The position numbers and the translations under genes are program-made. Below are positions 7,363-14,299 of a DNA stretch of 17,227 nucleotides, in pieces. Under the pieces are notes generated by a model. The model was not told where the DNA came from and searched no databases. It saw only the letters and a program-made list of their open reading frames with translations. The number at the start of each line of letters is the position of its first letter. Within the stretch, counting starts at the first letter, position 1. Origin of the DNA: Xanthobacteraceae bacterium (GTDB lineage Bacteria > Pseudomonadota > Alphaproteobacteria > Rhizobiales > Xanthobacteraceae); assembly GCA_030037185.1 (NCBI GenBank), contig JASHRR010000076.1, positions 1-17,227 on the forward strand, given 5' to 3'.

Positions 7363-8320
7363 CGCGAATCTCTCCTTCGGTTGCCTTCTGCTTCTCGAAG
7401 AAGCGCGTGTAGATCACATCAAGGCTCGGACTGTCGACCGACAGCCGCGTCAGCGCGCCATCGGCGGCGACGACCGCCCGAGCGGCCTCGGCGCGCACAT
7501 CGTGATCGGCCGTAAGGCGGTAGTTCGCCTCTGCGGTCTGCTGAACGTCGAGAACCCCCGGAATGGCGCGAAGCCGCGTCGCCAGTTCCTTTCCAGGCGC
7601 TGCGGCGGCCTCGACGTCGACGACGAAACCGGCCCCCAGAACCTGACGTGCGAGTTCCTGCACTGTACCCATCACCAGGATCTTGCCGCCGCGGAACAGC
7701 GCCACGCGATCGCACAGCTGCTGCACCTGGTCGAGCAGATGGGAGGTGATCAGTATCGTCACCCCCTCGCGCTTGAGTTCGCCGATCATGTCGAGAAACT
7801 CGTGAGTCGATTGCGGATCGAGTCCCGATGTCGGCTCGTCGAGAATGGCGATCTCGGCACGCTTGACGATGAGCTCGGCAAGGCCGAGCCGCTGGCGCAT
7901 GCCGCGCGAGAACGTTGCCACCTTCTTATGCGCAACATCGTTGAGCCGCACGCGCGCCAGCGCGTCGGCGATGCGCGCCTCGCGGACATCGCGGCCAAGT
8001 CCCATCAGCCGGGCAGTGTAGGCGAGATTCTCGACCGCCGTCATATGGTCGTAAAAGCCGACCAGGTCCGGCAGGTAGCCGACCCGGCGCTTGACCTCCA
8101 GCGGCTGGCGTACCGGATCATGACCGGCGACGACCACTTTCCCCGACGAGACATCGGTCAGGCCGAGCATCATCAGGATGGTCGTGGTTTTGCCGGCGCC
8201 GTTCGGCCCCAGGAGGCCGAACGTCTCGCCCTTCATGATATCGAAGTCGAGGGCGTCGACCACGACGGCCTCGCCATAGCGCTTGGTAAGGCCTCGCGCT
8301 GTAATGACCGGGTCGCTCAT
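7352..8320 (-). CDS. ABC transporter ATP-binding protein
   Basis: A 322-residue ATPase. Walker A is GPNGAGKTT (38-46). The Q-loop region GYLPD begins at 81. The signature is degenerate, [12 protein letters not shown] (137-148), as common in ABC-2 exporters. Walker B is AILDEP (158-163) with catalytic E162, and the switch His is H194 in ITSHLLDQ. About 100 extra C-terminal residues follow the nucleotide-binding domain, as in NosF-like and drug/Na-type exporters. The start at 8320 overlaps the stop of the preceding NEW3-domain gene as ATGA, and its own end overlaps the permease start. The three genes therefore form one coupled operon. Substrate unknown. Confidence 0.95.
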   Translation of the reverse strand: MSDPVITARGLTKRYGEAVVVDALDFDIMKGETFGLLGPNGAGKTTTILMMLGLTDVSSGKVVVAGHDPVRQPLEVKRRVGYLPDLVGFYDHMTAVENLAYTARLMGLGRDVREARIADALARVRLNDVAHKKVATFSRGMRQRLGLAELIVKRAEIAILDEPTSGLDPQSTHEFLDMIGELKREGVTILITSHLLDQVQQLCDRVALFRGGKILVMGTVQELARQVLGAGFVVDVEAAAAPGKELATRLRAIPGVLDVQQTAEANYRLTADHDVRAEAARAVVAADGALTRLSVDSPSLDVIYTRFFEKQKATEGEIRDAA

Positions 8321-9498
8321 CTTCGGCCGAACCTCGCAACGGCGCCGAACATCACGAGTAATGCCGCGGCAATGATGCCGAACCCTACCATTCCCCACAC
8401 GGCCGAGGTACCCACCGTGACACGGAAATCTGTGGAGGCGCTTTCGCCGCGCGAAGACGCCCGCACCGTCGCCATGTAGTCGCCGGCAAGCGATTTGTCG
8501 GTCGGGGTGATGAGTGCGTTGACCTCGGCCGTCTGACCGGGCGCAATCCGGTCGATTGTCTTCTTATCGAATTCGACCTTCCAACCGCTCTGGCCGGAGC
8601 CGGACAATTCGATATTGTCGGCCGCCGCGGTTCCGTCATTGGCGATGACGAGGGGCACTGATCGCTGCTGGCCGGCGACGGCATCGGGGATTGATACCCG
8701 TCCGTCCCTCCCGGCAATGGTGAGCCGCGGCTGGCCGACCACTTCGAGGCTCAGCTGCGTCTTGGCCGTGGTGTCGCCTGATGTCGCAGTCATTTCGATC
8801 GGGAAACTGCCGGCGTCCACCGAGGACGGCGGCCGTACCTTGAGCTTGACGTCCTTCGACAGCCCGGCATCGATCGGCACCGAGGACAGCTCCTGCGTTC
8901 CGTAAGACTCCGTAAACGATGTGTCGAAATTGGGCGGGGCGGCTGCGGCGAGGCTGACGGTGAGATTGCGCCCCGAATCATTCTTGATGCTGACCGTGTA
9001 GTCAAAGCTTGATTTGGGTGTACCGCGCAACGCCGGCAGCTGTGGCGTCAGCGTCAATTTTGCCGGCAATTCCTTGGCGAGATTAACGGTGATCGGCAGG
9101 CTCACATTGTTGCCCTGCCCTTCCGCCTTCACGGTCAAGGTCTTGGAGGCCGTATCCGCGTCGGCCGGCACGTCGAGACGAAGCTGCAGGCTCACGCTCT
9201 GGTCGGTCGCCGGCATCGCAGCACCGACCGGCTGTCCTCCGCCGAGGATCGTGGCGGTCCACCCGGCCGGCGCCCCGTCAACCGAAAGCGCAAAGTTCTC
9301 GGGGGGTAGCCCGTAATTTTGCAAGCGCAGCGAAATCGTCGAGGTCGTGCCGGGCCGCACTGATACCGCCGGATAATCGGTCAAAAGGTACAGCCCCTTC
9401 ACGTCCGGTTTGGTATCGGCCGCGGTCGCGGTCGTCACGTTACCCATCATGACGAGGGCCGGAAATGCAACCATCATCGCGATTGCGTTCATTCTCAT
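8317..9498 (-). CDS. NEW3-domain (alpha-galactosidase-associated) membrane-anchored protein
   Basis: 393 residues. It has a signal peptide (1 to about 26, ending TATAA), then a long extracytoplasmic part made of repeated Ig-like beta-sandwich modules of the NEW3 kind. Recurrent elements are [28 protein letters not shown] and [14 protein letters not shown]. One C-terminal membrane helix lies near 366-387, followed by a basic RFGRR anchor. It probably presents periplasmic domains next to the ABC exporter encoded downstream, as an accessory or substrate-binding partner; this is inferred from the operon. In nitrous-oxide-reductase maturation, a NosD protein fills a comparable place beside NosF and NosY, but this protein is not NosD. 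The ATG at 9498 has GGGAG at 9507-9511; the in-frame TTG at 9513 was not chosen. Confidence 0.85.
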   Translation of the reverse strand: MRMNAIAMMVAFPALVMMGNVTTATAADTKPDVKGLYLLTDYPAVSVRPGTTSTISLRLQNYGLPPENFALSVDGAPAGWTATILGGGQPVGAAMPATDQSVSLQLRLDVPADADTASKTLTVKAEGQGNNVSLPITVNLAKELPAKLTLTPQLPALRGTPKSSFDYTVSIKNDSGRNLTVSLAAAAPPNFDTSFTESYGTQELSSVPIDAGLSKDVKLKVRPPSSVDAGSFPIEMTATSGDTTAKTQLSLEVVGQPRLTIAGRDGRVSIPDAVAGQQRSVPLVIANDGTAAADNIELSGSGQSGWKVEFDKKTIDRIAPGQTAEVNALITPTDKSLAGDYMATVRASSRGESASTDFRVTVGTSAVWGMVGFGIIAAALLVMFGAVARFGRR

Positions 9499-9991
9499 CG
9501 CGCCAACTCCCAACGGTCCTGCGAGCGATCTCCTGCAAGACCTGAATTTTGGAAAACCTGGATCCTGGAGACCCGAATCGTCAGACCCGAATCGTCAGAC
9601 CTGAATCGTCGTGTTCGCGTGCCGCCCGAAAATCAGCGGCCCCAAAACACGGCCGGCAAACTCATTACCGATCGTGGCGAAATCTTGGAAGCCCCTCGCC
9701 TCCAAATGTCGCATCGGGGACGCAATAGCGGCACCGGCCATCACCGGACCGCAATACTACCACGCAACTTATTGCCGTGCATCTTGCGCGGCGCGCTCAC
9801 AGTCTCGCCCTTGCGGATCACCCGAATTTGACCCGCAGCCATGGTCGGCTTCAAAACGTGGCGAGGGCTTCGGAAAATCGGCCCGGTGAAATCGTTATCC
9901 CGCGACGATAGCGTACCAGGTATCCTGCGCCACGAGCGGGCGACCGGCGCAACCTGGCCGGTGAGACGCCGGCGAGACAGGGACTGACCAC
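9499..9991. other. Intergenic region, likely carrying divergent promoters; no gene seen
   Basis: 493 bases between the divergent NEW3/ABC operon (-) and a small membrane protein gene (+). Open frames here have no family resemblance and no good ribosome binding site, so none is called. The region holds a short tandem repeat, listed separately. Promoters for both flanking genes should lie here, but I could not assign -35/-10 boxes with confidence. Confidence 0.4.
9570..9611. repeat. Three-copy 14-bp tandem repeat
   Basis: GACCCGAATCGTCA at 9570-9583 and again at 9584-9597 is followed by GACCTGAATCGTCG at 9598-9611 (two mismatches). A fragment of a further degenerate copy, GACCTGAAT, begins at 9539. 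The array lies about 70-110 bases upstream of the start of the NEW3/ABC operon, so it could be a binding array or simple slippage-generated DNA. Confidence 0.8.
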
Positions 9992-10345
9992 ATGATCATT
10001 CTTGGCTTGTTCCTGATCCATCTGGCTGAGGCCGCCGGGGCGTTCGTGTTTATAGAGTGGCTGGCGCGCTGGCTCGGCGACGCCACGATGACTGAGTCCG
10101 CCCTTCTGTTCGCCGCGGTAATCGGTGCAGTGGCGTGCCTGCTCGTCCTGATCACTCACCAGCGGGGAGGAGTGATCATCGCGGTCGCGATTATCGCATT
10201 TTGGTCTGTGGCCATATTCGGTGCGTCGGGCTCGACCGCGGTCAACATCATTGCCGTCGCGCTCGCCGTCCTTGCCGTCGCGGCGGCGGTGGTCCTCGCG
10301 GAATCTGTGATGGGGCGCCGGCGGACGGCCAGCAAGCCGCCCTGA
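9992..10345 (+). CDS. Small four-helix membrane protein of unknown function
   Basis: 117 residues, almost all hydrophobic. Four membrane segments are visible, at about 3-22, 37-55, 60-78 and 84-104. A short loop, EWLARWLGDATMTES, lies between the first two, and the C-terminus is basic (GRRRTASKPP), which suggests it lies in the cytoplasm. AGGGA at 9979-9983 gives a normal ribosome binding site for the ATG at 9992. I do not recognise the family, and no catalytic motif is visible. Not obviously in an operon: the next gene is on the opposite strand. Confidence 0.7.
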   Translation: MIILGLFLIHLAEAAGAFVFIEWLARWLGDATMTESALLFAAVIGAVACLLVLITHQRGGVIIAVAIIAFWSVAIFGASGSTAVNIIAVALAVLAVAAAVVLAESVMGRRRTASKPP

Positions 10346-10437
10346 ATAACCGTAGGCCCCCGGCGTTTGGTGGAATATCGTCGGGCCAGAGGCGGCAGCG
10401 GTTAATCTGGCTTGCCGGCCTTCCCGGAGCTTGACGC

Positions 10438-10462
10438 AGAAAAGTGCGGGCGAGAGGCCCGC
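10438..10462 (-). terminator. Possible intrinsic terminator of the small minus-strand gene
   Basis: On the minus strand, a perfect 6-bp stem (GCGGGC, loop CTCTC, GCCCGC; plus-strand 10446-10462) is followed by ACTTTTCT. It lies about 36 bases past the stop of the gene ending at 10498. The T-run is short and interrupted, so strength is doubtful. Confidence 0.4.
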
Positions 10463-10497
10463 GATGCCGGGCGGCAGGGCGGGCGGCAACGCCCCGG

Positions 10498-10752
10498 TCA
10501 CAGCGGCGGCGGCACCATCTCGATCAAGACAATGCGGCTGACGGCAATCAAGGCTTGCCGGCCGCGCGCGACGACGCGCAGCAGGCCCTCTCTCTCATCC
10601 TCCTCGGCCTTCTCGCCGTTCCCTCCCCTCGCATCCTCTAAATACCAGGAGTGGGCAAGAACCGTTGTTTGGTTGTCAAGAAACAGGCGCAAGCTGTAGG
10701 CGCCGCGATCATCCATTTGTTTGAGAGCGAGCTTGATCTCGTTCCTCGTCAT
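10498..10752 (-). CDS. Small protein of unknown function, possible beta-barrel
   Basis: 84 residues. The predicted pattern is an N-terminal helix (TRNEIKLALKQM), two beta strands (YSLRLFLDN and TTVLAHSWYLED), a charged low-complexity insert (about 42-54, GGNGEKAEEDERE), then strands GLLRVVAR and ALIAVSRIVLIEMV. This alternation is reminiscent of small Sm-like barrels, but I cannot place it in a family, so the fold is speculation. GGAG eight bases before the ATG supports the start. The codon pattern and coherent strands make it more likely real than the overlapping plus-strand frames. Confidence 0.55.
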   Translation of the reverse strand: MTRNEIKLALKQMDDRGAYSLRLFLDNQTTVLAHSWYLEDARGGNGEKAEEDEREGLLRVVARGRQALIAVSRIVLIEMVPPPL

Positions 10753-10979
10753 GGGCTTGGCTCCGGGCGGCCGATCCTACCGGTAACGGCGCGGAGCGGC
10801 CACTCCCCTGTTTCGACCCTCGTTCGTAACGAGACCCTCAGGGACAGGAGACGAGCGGCGCGCGGCATCGGCGATCGGCCCGCCGTCTGGAACAGGAGAG
10901 GTGCCGGCTTGACCGGCGGGCTGGTTCCTATATGCCAAGCGGACCATACATGGGCATCCGCGATGGGGCGCCGCCGTCT

Positions 10980-11288
10980 ATGACCACCGCACGCATATAC
11001 GTTCCCGCCAAGACCGCCATGCAAGCCGGCACCGCCAAGACCAAATCATGGGTGCTCGACTTCGAACAGGCCTCGCCCAAAGCGGTCGAACCGCTAATGG
11101 GGTGGACCAGTTCGGCCGACACCCGGCAACAGGTGCGGCTGCGCTTTGACTCCAAGGAAGAAGCGATCGCCTATTGCGAACAGAACGCGATCCCCTATCG
11201 GGTGTTCGAGCCCAACCCGCCAAAGCGCCGGACCATAGCCTATGCGGACAACTTCGCGTACACGCGCCGCATTCCGTGGACGCATTGA
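10980..11288 (+). CDS. NADH dehydrogenase complex I accessory subunit, NDUFS4-like
   Basis: 102 residues. It matches the NDUFS4 (18 kDa, AQDQ) family: ARIYVPAKTAMQAGTAKTK at the N-terminus, then WVLDFEQ, PLMGWTSSADTRQQVRLRF and SKEEAIAYCEQNAIPYRV. The protein is a supernumerary subunit of respiratory complex I that contacts the peripheral arm; homologues occur in alphaproteobacteria such as Paracoccus as well as in mitochondria. It is encoded away from a nuo operon here, as is usual. Start: ATG at 10980 fits the conserved N-terminus. An in-frame ATG at 10932 would add 16 unconserved residues, and neither has a strong ribosome binding site. Confidence 0.93.
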   Translation: MTTARIYVPAKTAMQAGTAKTKSWVLDFEQASPKAVEPLMGWTSSADTRQQVRLRFDSKEEAIAYCEQNAIPYRVFEPNPPKRRTIAYADNFAYTRRIPWTH

Positions 11289-11634
11289 AAGGCGAAGAGG
11301 AGCGCGGTCCACGGCGATGTCCAGGCTGAAAGCCTGCATTCTGCCAGCAATGTTCCGCTCTGCGATTCAGGTGACCTAATACCGCATGCGGCTGACGGCT
11401 GCTCCGGCGAGCGACCCGCCTCACGCAAGAACGCAAAGGGGGGGCGAGGCGGGACAGGCCCGTGACCGGCGGAGTGTCGCGCCAGGAAGGCCTTTGGATC
11501 GGCGGCTTGAATTCTTGAGGTGACATGGCCGCCCGTCATGGGTAACCTGAGCATCAGGGTTTTTTGCAAGAAGTTATGACGGCGCATGGATTGATTGCTT
11601 CGGCCTCGGCCAGCGCCCGCAGGAGGAGAAACTC
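11289..11634. other. Leader region upstream of the thiamine-diphosphate enzyme operon
   Basis: 346 bases without a gene. Contents in order: a perfect hairpin CAGGCT-GAA-AGCCTG at 11322-11336, 33 bases after the NDUFS4 stop and possibly its end signal; a perfect 10-bp palindrome CCGCATGCGG at 11382-11391, a candidate regulator site; a run of seven G residues near 11440; and a terminator-like hairpin at 11546-11565, listed separately. A thiamine-pyrophosphate riboswitch was looked for because of the downstream enzyme; no full THI-box pattern was found. Confidence 0.45.
11546..11565 (+). terminator. Terminator-like hairpin in the leader of the thiamine-diphosphate enzyme gene
   Basis: CCTGA-GCA-TCAGG at 11546-11558 is followed by G and six T residues (11560-11565). 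The stem can lengthen to AACCTGA against TCAGGGTT with one bulged G, though that uses some of the T-run. It is 70 bases upstream of the enzyme's ATG. It could end transcription coming from the complex I gene, or act as an attenuator within the leader. The stem is short, so it may be weak. Confidence 0.4.
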
Positions 11635-13650
11635 ATGGCTCGCAGGGATAAAAGTCCACAACGTTCGACCGCAACGGGGCCGGATGTCAGCCGGCGCAAA
11701 TTCTTAGGCACCGCCGCGCTGGCGGGCGCCGCCACTGCGGTGTCGGCACAAGACGCAGCCCGCGCCGACGCCGCACCGGTCGAGCCTGTCGCGGCCCCGG
11801 CGCGAGTCCCGTCGGCACAGCGGCCCGATGCCCGCATGGCGGCTGCCGAGACCGGGACGCCCAAGGAATTGGCGAAAGCCACTGGTCCGGATGGGTCGGA
11901 CTTCATGGTCGACGTCATCAAGACGCTGAACATCGACTACGTCTGCTCGAACCCGGCGTCGAGCTTCCGCGCGCTTCATGAGTCGCTGATCGACTACGGC
12001 GGCAATAAGAAGCCGGAGTTCATCACCTGCACCCATGAAGAGACCTCGGTCGCCATGGGCCACGGTTATTTCAAAGCCACGGGCAAGCCGCTGATGATGC
12101 TGTGCCACGGCACCGTGGGCCTGCAGCATGCCACCATGGCGATCTATAACGCCTGGTGCGACCGCGTACCGGTCGTCTGCATCGGCGGCAACGACATCGA
12201 CGCCGCCTATCGGGCGCCAGGCGTGCCGACCTATCACTCGGCACAGGACATCAATGCGATCGTGCGCGACTATACCAAGTGGGACGATCAGCCGGTATCG
12301 CTGCAGCACTTCGCGCAGTCGTTCGTGCGCGCCTACAAGATCGCGATGACGCCGCCCCATGAGCCGGTGATGATCGCGCTCGACCTTGGCCTGCAGCAGG
12401 AGCCGGTGCGCGAACACGAGCGCGAGACGCTCTACATTCCAAAATATGTCGCCACCGCGCCGCCCCAGGCCGATACCGCGGCCGTCAAGGAGGCGGCGCG
12501 GCTGCTCGCCAATGCGGAGCGCCCCGTGATTGTCGCCGATCGCGCTGCCCGCACGTCGAACGGCATGAAGCTGCTGGTCGAGCTTGCCGAAATCCTGCAG
12601 GCGCCGGTAATCGACCAGCGCGCCCGCATGAATATGCCCAACACCCATTATCTCAATCAGAGTGCGCGCGCTGGGGGGCTGATCTCCAATGCGGATGTGA
12701 TCATCGGGCTCGAGCTGGCGGACTACTGGGCGACCGTCAACGCCTTCATCGACAATGGACATGACGGCCTTGGCGTCAATGAGACCCGCATCAAGCCCGG
12801 CACCAAGCTCATCGGCATCTCCTCGACCGGCCTCGTCACCAAGGCGAACTACCAGGACTTCCAGCGCTTCCAGAGCCTCGATGTCGATATGGCGGGCGAT
12901 GCTGAAGCGACCCTTCCGGCGCTGATCGAAGCCGTGAAGGCGGCGATTCCGAATGACCGCAAGGCGGCGCTGGAAAAGCGCGGAGAGGCTTTGAAAAAGG
13001 CCTGGGCCGACGCGCAGGCGCGCGCCAAGGCGGCAGCGGCGGTGGCGTGGGACGCAAGCCCGATCTCGACCGCGCGCCTGTCGATGGAAATCTACGCACA
13101 GATCAAGGACCTCGACTATTCGCTGGTGAGTTCCGGCAACGTCAGCAACTGGCCGAACCGGCTGTGGCGCATGGACAAGCACCACAACTGGCTGGGCGGG
13201 TCCGGCGGCGCGGGTCAAGGCTACAGCGCGCCGGCCGCGATTGGCGCGGCGCTCGGCAACCGCGACATCGGTGGGCGCTTCTCCGTCAGCATCCAGGCAG
13301 ACGGCGACCTCATGTACACGCCCGGCGCGCTATGGACCGCGACACGGCACAAGATCCCGATCCTCAGCGTCATGCACAACAACCGTGGCTACCACCAGGA
13401 GGTGATGCACGTGCAGCGGCTCGCCAACCGGCGCAACCGCGTGGCGTCGCTCGGCATGGATCGCAGCCCGATCGGCACCAGCATCGAGAACCCCGACATC
13501 GATTATGCAACGCTGGCGAAATCGATGGGCTACTGGAGCGCCGGCCCGATCAAGGACCCGGCCGAGCTGGGGGCGACTCTCAAACGCGCCGTCGAGGTCG
13601 TGAAGTCGGGTCAGCCAGCATTGGTGGATGTGTGGACGCAACCGCGGTGA
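11635..13650 (+). CDS. Tat-exported thiamine-diphosphate-dependent enzyme (acetolactate synthase/decarboxylase superfamily)
   Basis: 671 residues. The N-terminus carries a clear twin-arginine signal, DVSRRKFLG (17-25), with a hydrophobic Ala-rich stretch and an Ala/Pro-rich linker to about 75. Then come the three standard domains. The pyrimidine domain has catalytic Glu E135 in THEETSVAMGHGYFKATG. The middle domain spans about 275-440. The pyrophosphate domain (about 475-670) has GGSGGAGQGYSAPAAIG (521-537) and Mg/diphosphate ligands D556 and N583, the usual 27 residues apart, with NNRGY after them. The first Gly of the usual GDG is Ala (A555). The superfamily cleaves or forms bonds next to a carbonyl, often decarboxylating 2-oxo acids. 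Export in folded, cofactor-loaded form through Tat fits a periplasmic role. A cytochrome c follows after 10 bases. GGAGGAG just before the ATG gives a strong start. Substrate unknown; it is not a biosynthetic acetolactate synthase. Confidence 0.93.
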   Translation: MARRDKSPQRSTATGPDVSRRKFLGTAALAGAATAVSAQDAARADAAPVEPVAAPARVPSAQRPDARMAAAETGTPKELAKATGPDGSDFMVDVIKTLNIDYVCSNPASSFRALHESLIDYGGNKKPEFITCTHEETSVAMGHGYFKATGKPLMMLCHGTVGLQHATMAIYNAWCDRVPVVCIGGNDIDAAYRAPGVPTYHSAQDINAIVRDYTKWDDQPVSLQHFAQSFVRAYKIAMTPPHEPVMIALDLGLQQEPVREHERETLYIPKYVATAPPQADTAAVKEAARLLANAERPVIVADRAARTSNGMKLLVELAEILQAPVIDQRARMNMPNTHYLNQSARAGGLISNADVIIGLELADYWATVNAFIDNGHDGLGVNETRIKPGTKLIGISSTGLVTKANYQDFQRFQSLDVDMAGDAEATLPALIEAVKAAIPNDRKAALEKRGEALKKAWADAQARAKAAAAVAWDASPISTARLSMEIYAQIKDLDYSLVSSGNVSNWPNRLWRMDKHHNWLGGSGGAGQGYSAPAAIGAALGNRDIGGRFSVSIQADGDLMYTPGALWTATRHKIPILSVMHNNRGYHQEVMHVQRLANRRNRVASLGMDRSPIGTSIENPDIDYATLAKSMGYWSAGPIKDPAELGATLKRAVEVVKSGQPALVDVWTQPR

Positions 13651-13660
13651 GGACCATTCA

Positions 13661-14005
13661 ATGAAGCCTCGTAGTGTCATCGGGCTGGCGGCGCTTGCCG
13701 CCGGCCTTGTGCTGGGTCAGGCAAGCGCCCTTGCGGCTTCGGCCGAAAAAGGCAAGTCGGAATTTCTCCAGCATGGCTGCTGGCAGTGTCATGGCTATCA
13801 GGGCCAGGGCGGGGTCGGTCCTAAGCTCGCTCCCAATCCGATACCGTTTGACACCTTGTCCAATTTCGTGCGGACGACCAGCCGCCAGATGCCGCCGTTC
13901 AGCAAACAAATTTTGTCGGACGAGGACTTGGCGGATATCTACGCCTATCTGCAGGCGGTCCCGAAGAGCCCCGACCCCGGCAGTATCCCGCTTCTCAATC
14001 CGTGA
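13661..14005 (+). CDS. Small periplasmic c-type cytochrome paired with the thiamine-diphosphate enzyme
   Basis: 114 residues. Signal peptide about 1-26, ending ALAA. One haem c site, CWQCH at residues 40-44. Likely axial Met M77 in RQMPPF. Class I-like fold with the C-terminal helix DLADIYAYLQAV. It follows the thiamine-diphosphate enzyme by 10 bases, with GAGG at 13649-13652 overlapping that gene's stop codon, so the two are translated together. The obvious reading is that it takes electrons from that enzyme and hands them to the respiratory chain. It shares general layout with the cytochrome at 87-455 but differs in loops, so a recent duplication is not evident. Confidence 0.93.
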   Translation: MKPRSVIGLAALAAGLVLGQASALAASAEKGKSEFLQHGCWQCHGYQGQGGVGPKLAPNPIPFDTLSNFVRTTSRQMPPFSKQILSDEDLADIYAYLQAVPKSPDPGSIPLLNP

Positions 14006-14165
14006 GGGCGCTGGCGAGCCCTTCTGTCGCCCCCCGGCTCGCTGTCCTGACGCAGGGCAATCGCGTCTGCCTTCCCTCTAGCGGCAACGGCAGAGGAAGA
14101 GGAGGCGCTGAGCCGCGGTACCCCCGCCCGACTGGCTAAACTGGTCATCGGGCAAGGGCGGCCCG

Positions 14166-14192
14166 AAAGGGACGCGCCGACATCCCTTTTTT
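14166..14192 (+). terminator. Probable intrinsic terminator after the enzyme/cytochrome operon
   Basis: AAAGGGA at 14166-14172 pairs with TCCCTTT at 14183-14189 across a 10-base loop, and the T-run continues to 14192. It is 160 bases past the cytochrome stop and before the phosphatidyltransferase gene. An alternative hairpin using GCCGA (14176-14180) and TCGGC (14197-14201) competes with it, so the exact structure is uncertain. Confidence 0.45.
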
Positions 14193-14195
14193 AGG

Positions 14196-14233
14196 GTCGG
14201 CATTTCTTACGTCGGCATGCTTACGTTGGCACG
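14196..14233. repeat. Imperfect triple repeat upstream of the phosphatidyltransferase gene
   Basis: GTCGGCATTTCTTAC (14196-14210), GTCGGCATGCTTAC (14211-14224) and GTTGGCACG (14225-14233) form three near-tandem copies of a GTCGGCA-TTAC unit. They lie 67-104 bases upstream of the next start codon. Regular spacing of 14-15 bases is a little over one helical turn. They may be an operator array or only a slippage product. Confidence 0.65.
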
Positions 14234-14299
14234 AATGGTGAGACCGCGATGTAAATAGCTGTTCCCGCAACTCCCCTTGGCAATCCCGTCCGGCTGTTT

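Noticed and set aside
7280..8479. 399-codon plus-strand open frame over the ABC ATPase gene
   Set aside because: The opposite strand encodes an unmistakable ATPase with Walker A, signature and Walker B motifs; the plus-strand product is His/Arg-rich without motifs.
10909..10934. TTGACC and TATATG as a promoter for the complex I subunit gene
   Set aside because: The boxes are only 14 bases apart, too close for a normal sigma-70-type promoter, so it is not listed as a feature.
11541..11565. Possible thiamine-pyrophosphate riboswitch (ACCTGA element near the thiamine enzyme gene)
   Set aside because: Only the short ACCTGA string fits. The CTGAGA helix, the following conserved TPP-sensing segment and the overall spacing are missing.
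11704..13218. 504-codon minus-strand open frame opposite the thiamine-diphosphate enzyme
   Set aside because: It is a mirror of a gene with complete catalytic motifs; the translated product shows no domain, and shadow frames of this length are common at such GC content.
11635..13650. Calling the thiamine enzyme a biosynthetic acetolactate synthase (ilvB)
   Set aside because: It has a Tat signal, no regulatory-subunit gene nearby, a cytochrome c partner and a changed GDG motif, none of which suit branched-chain amino acid synthesis.
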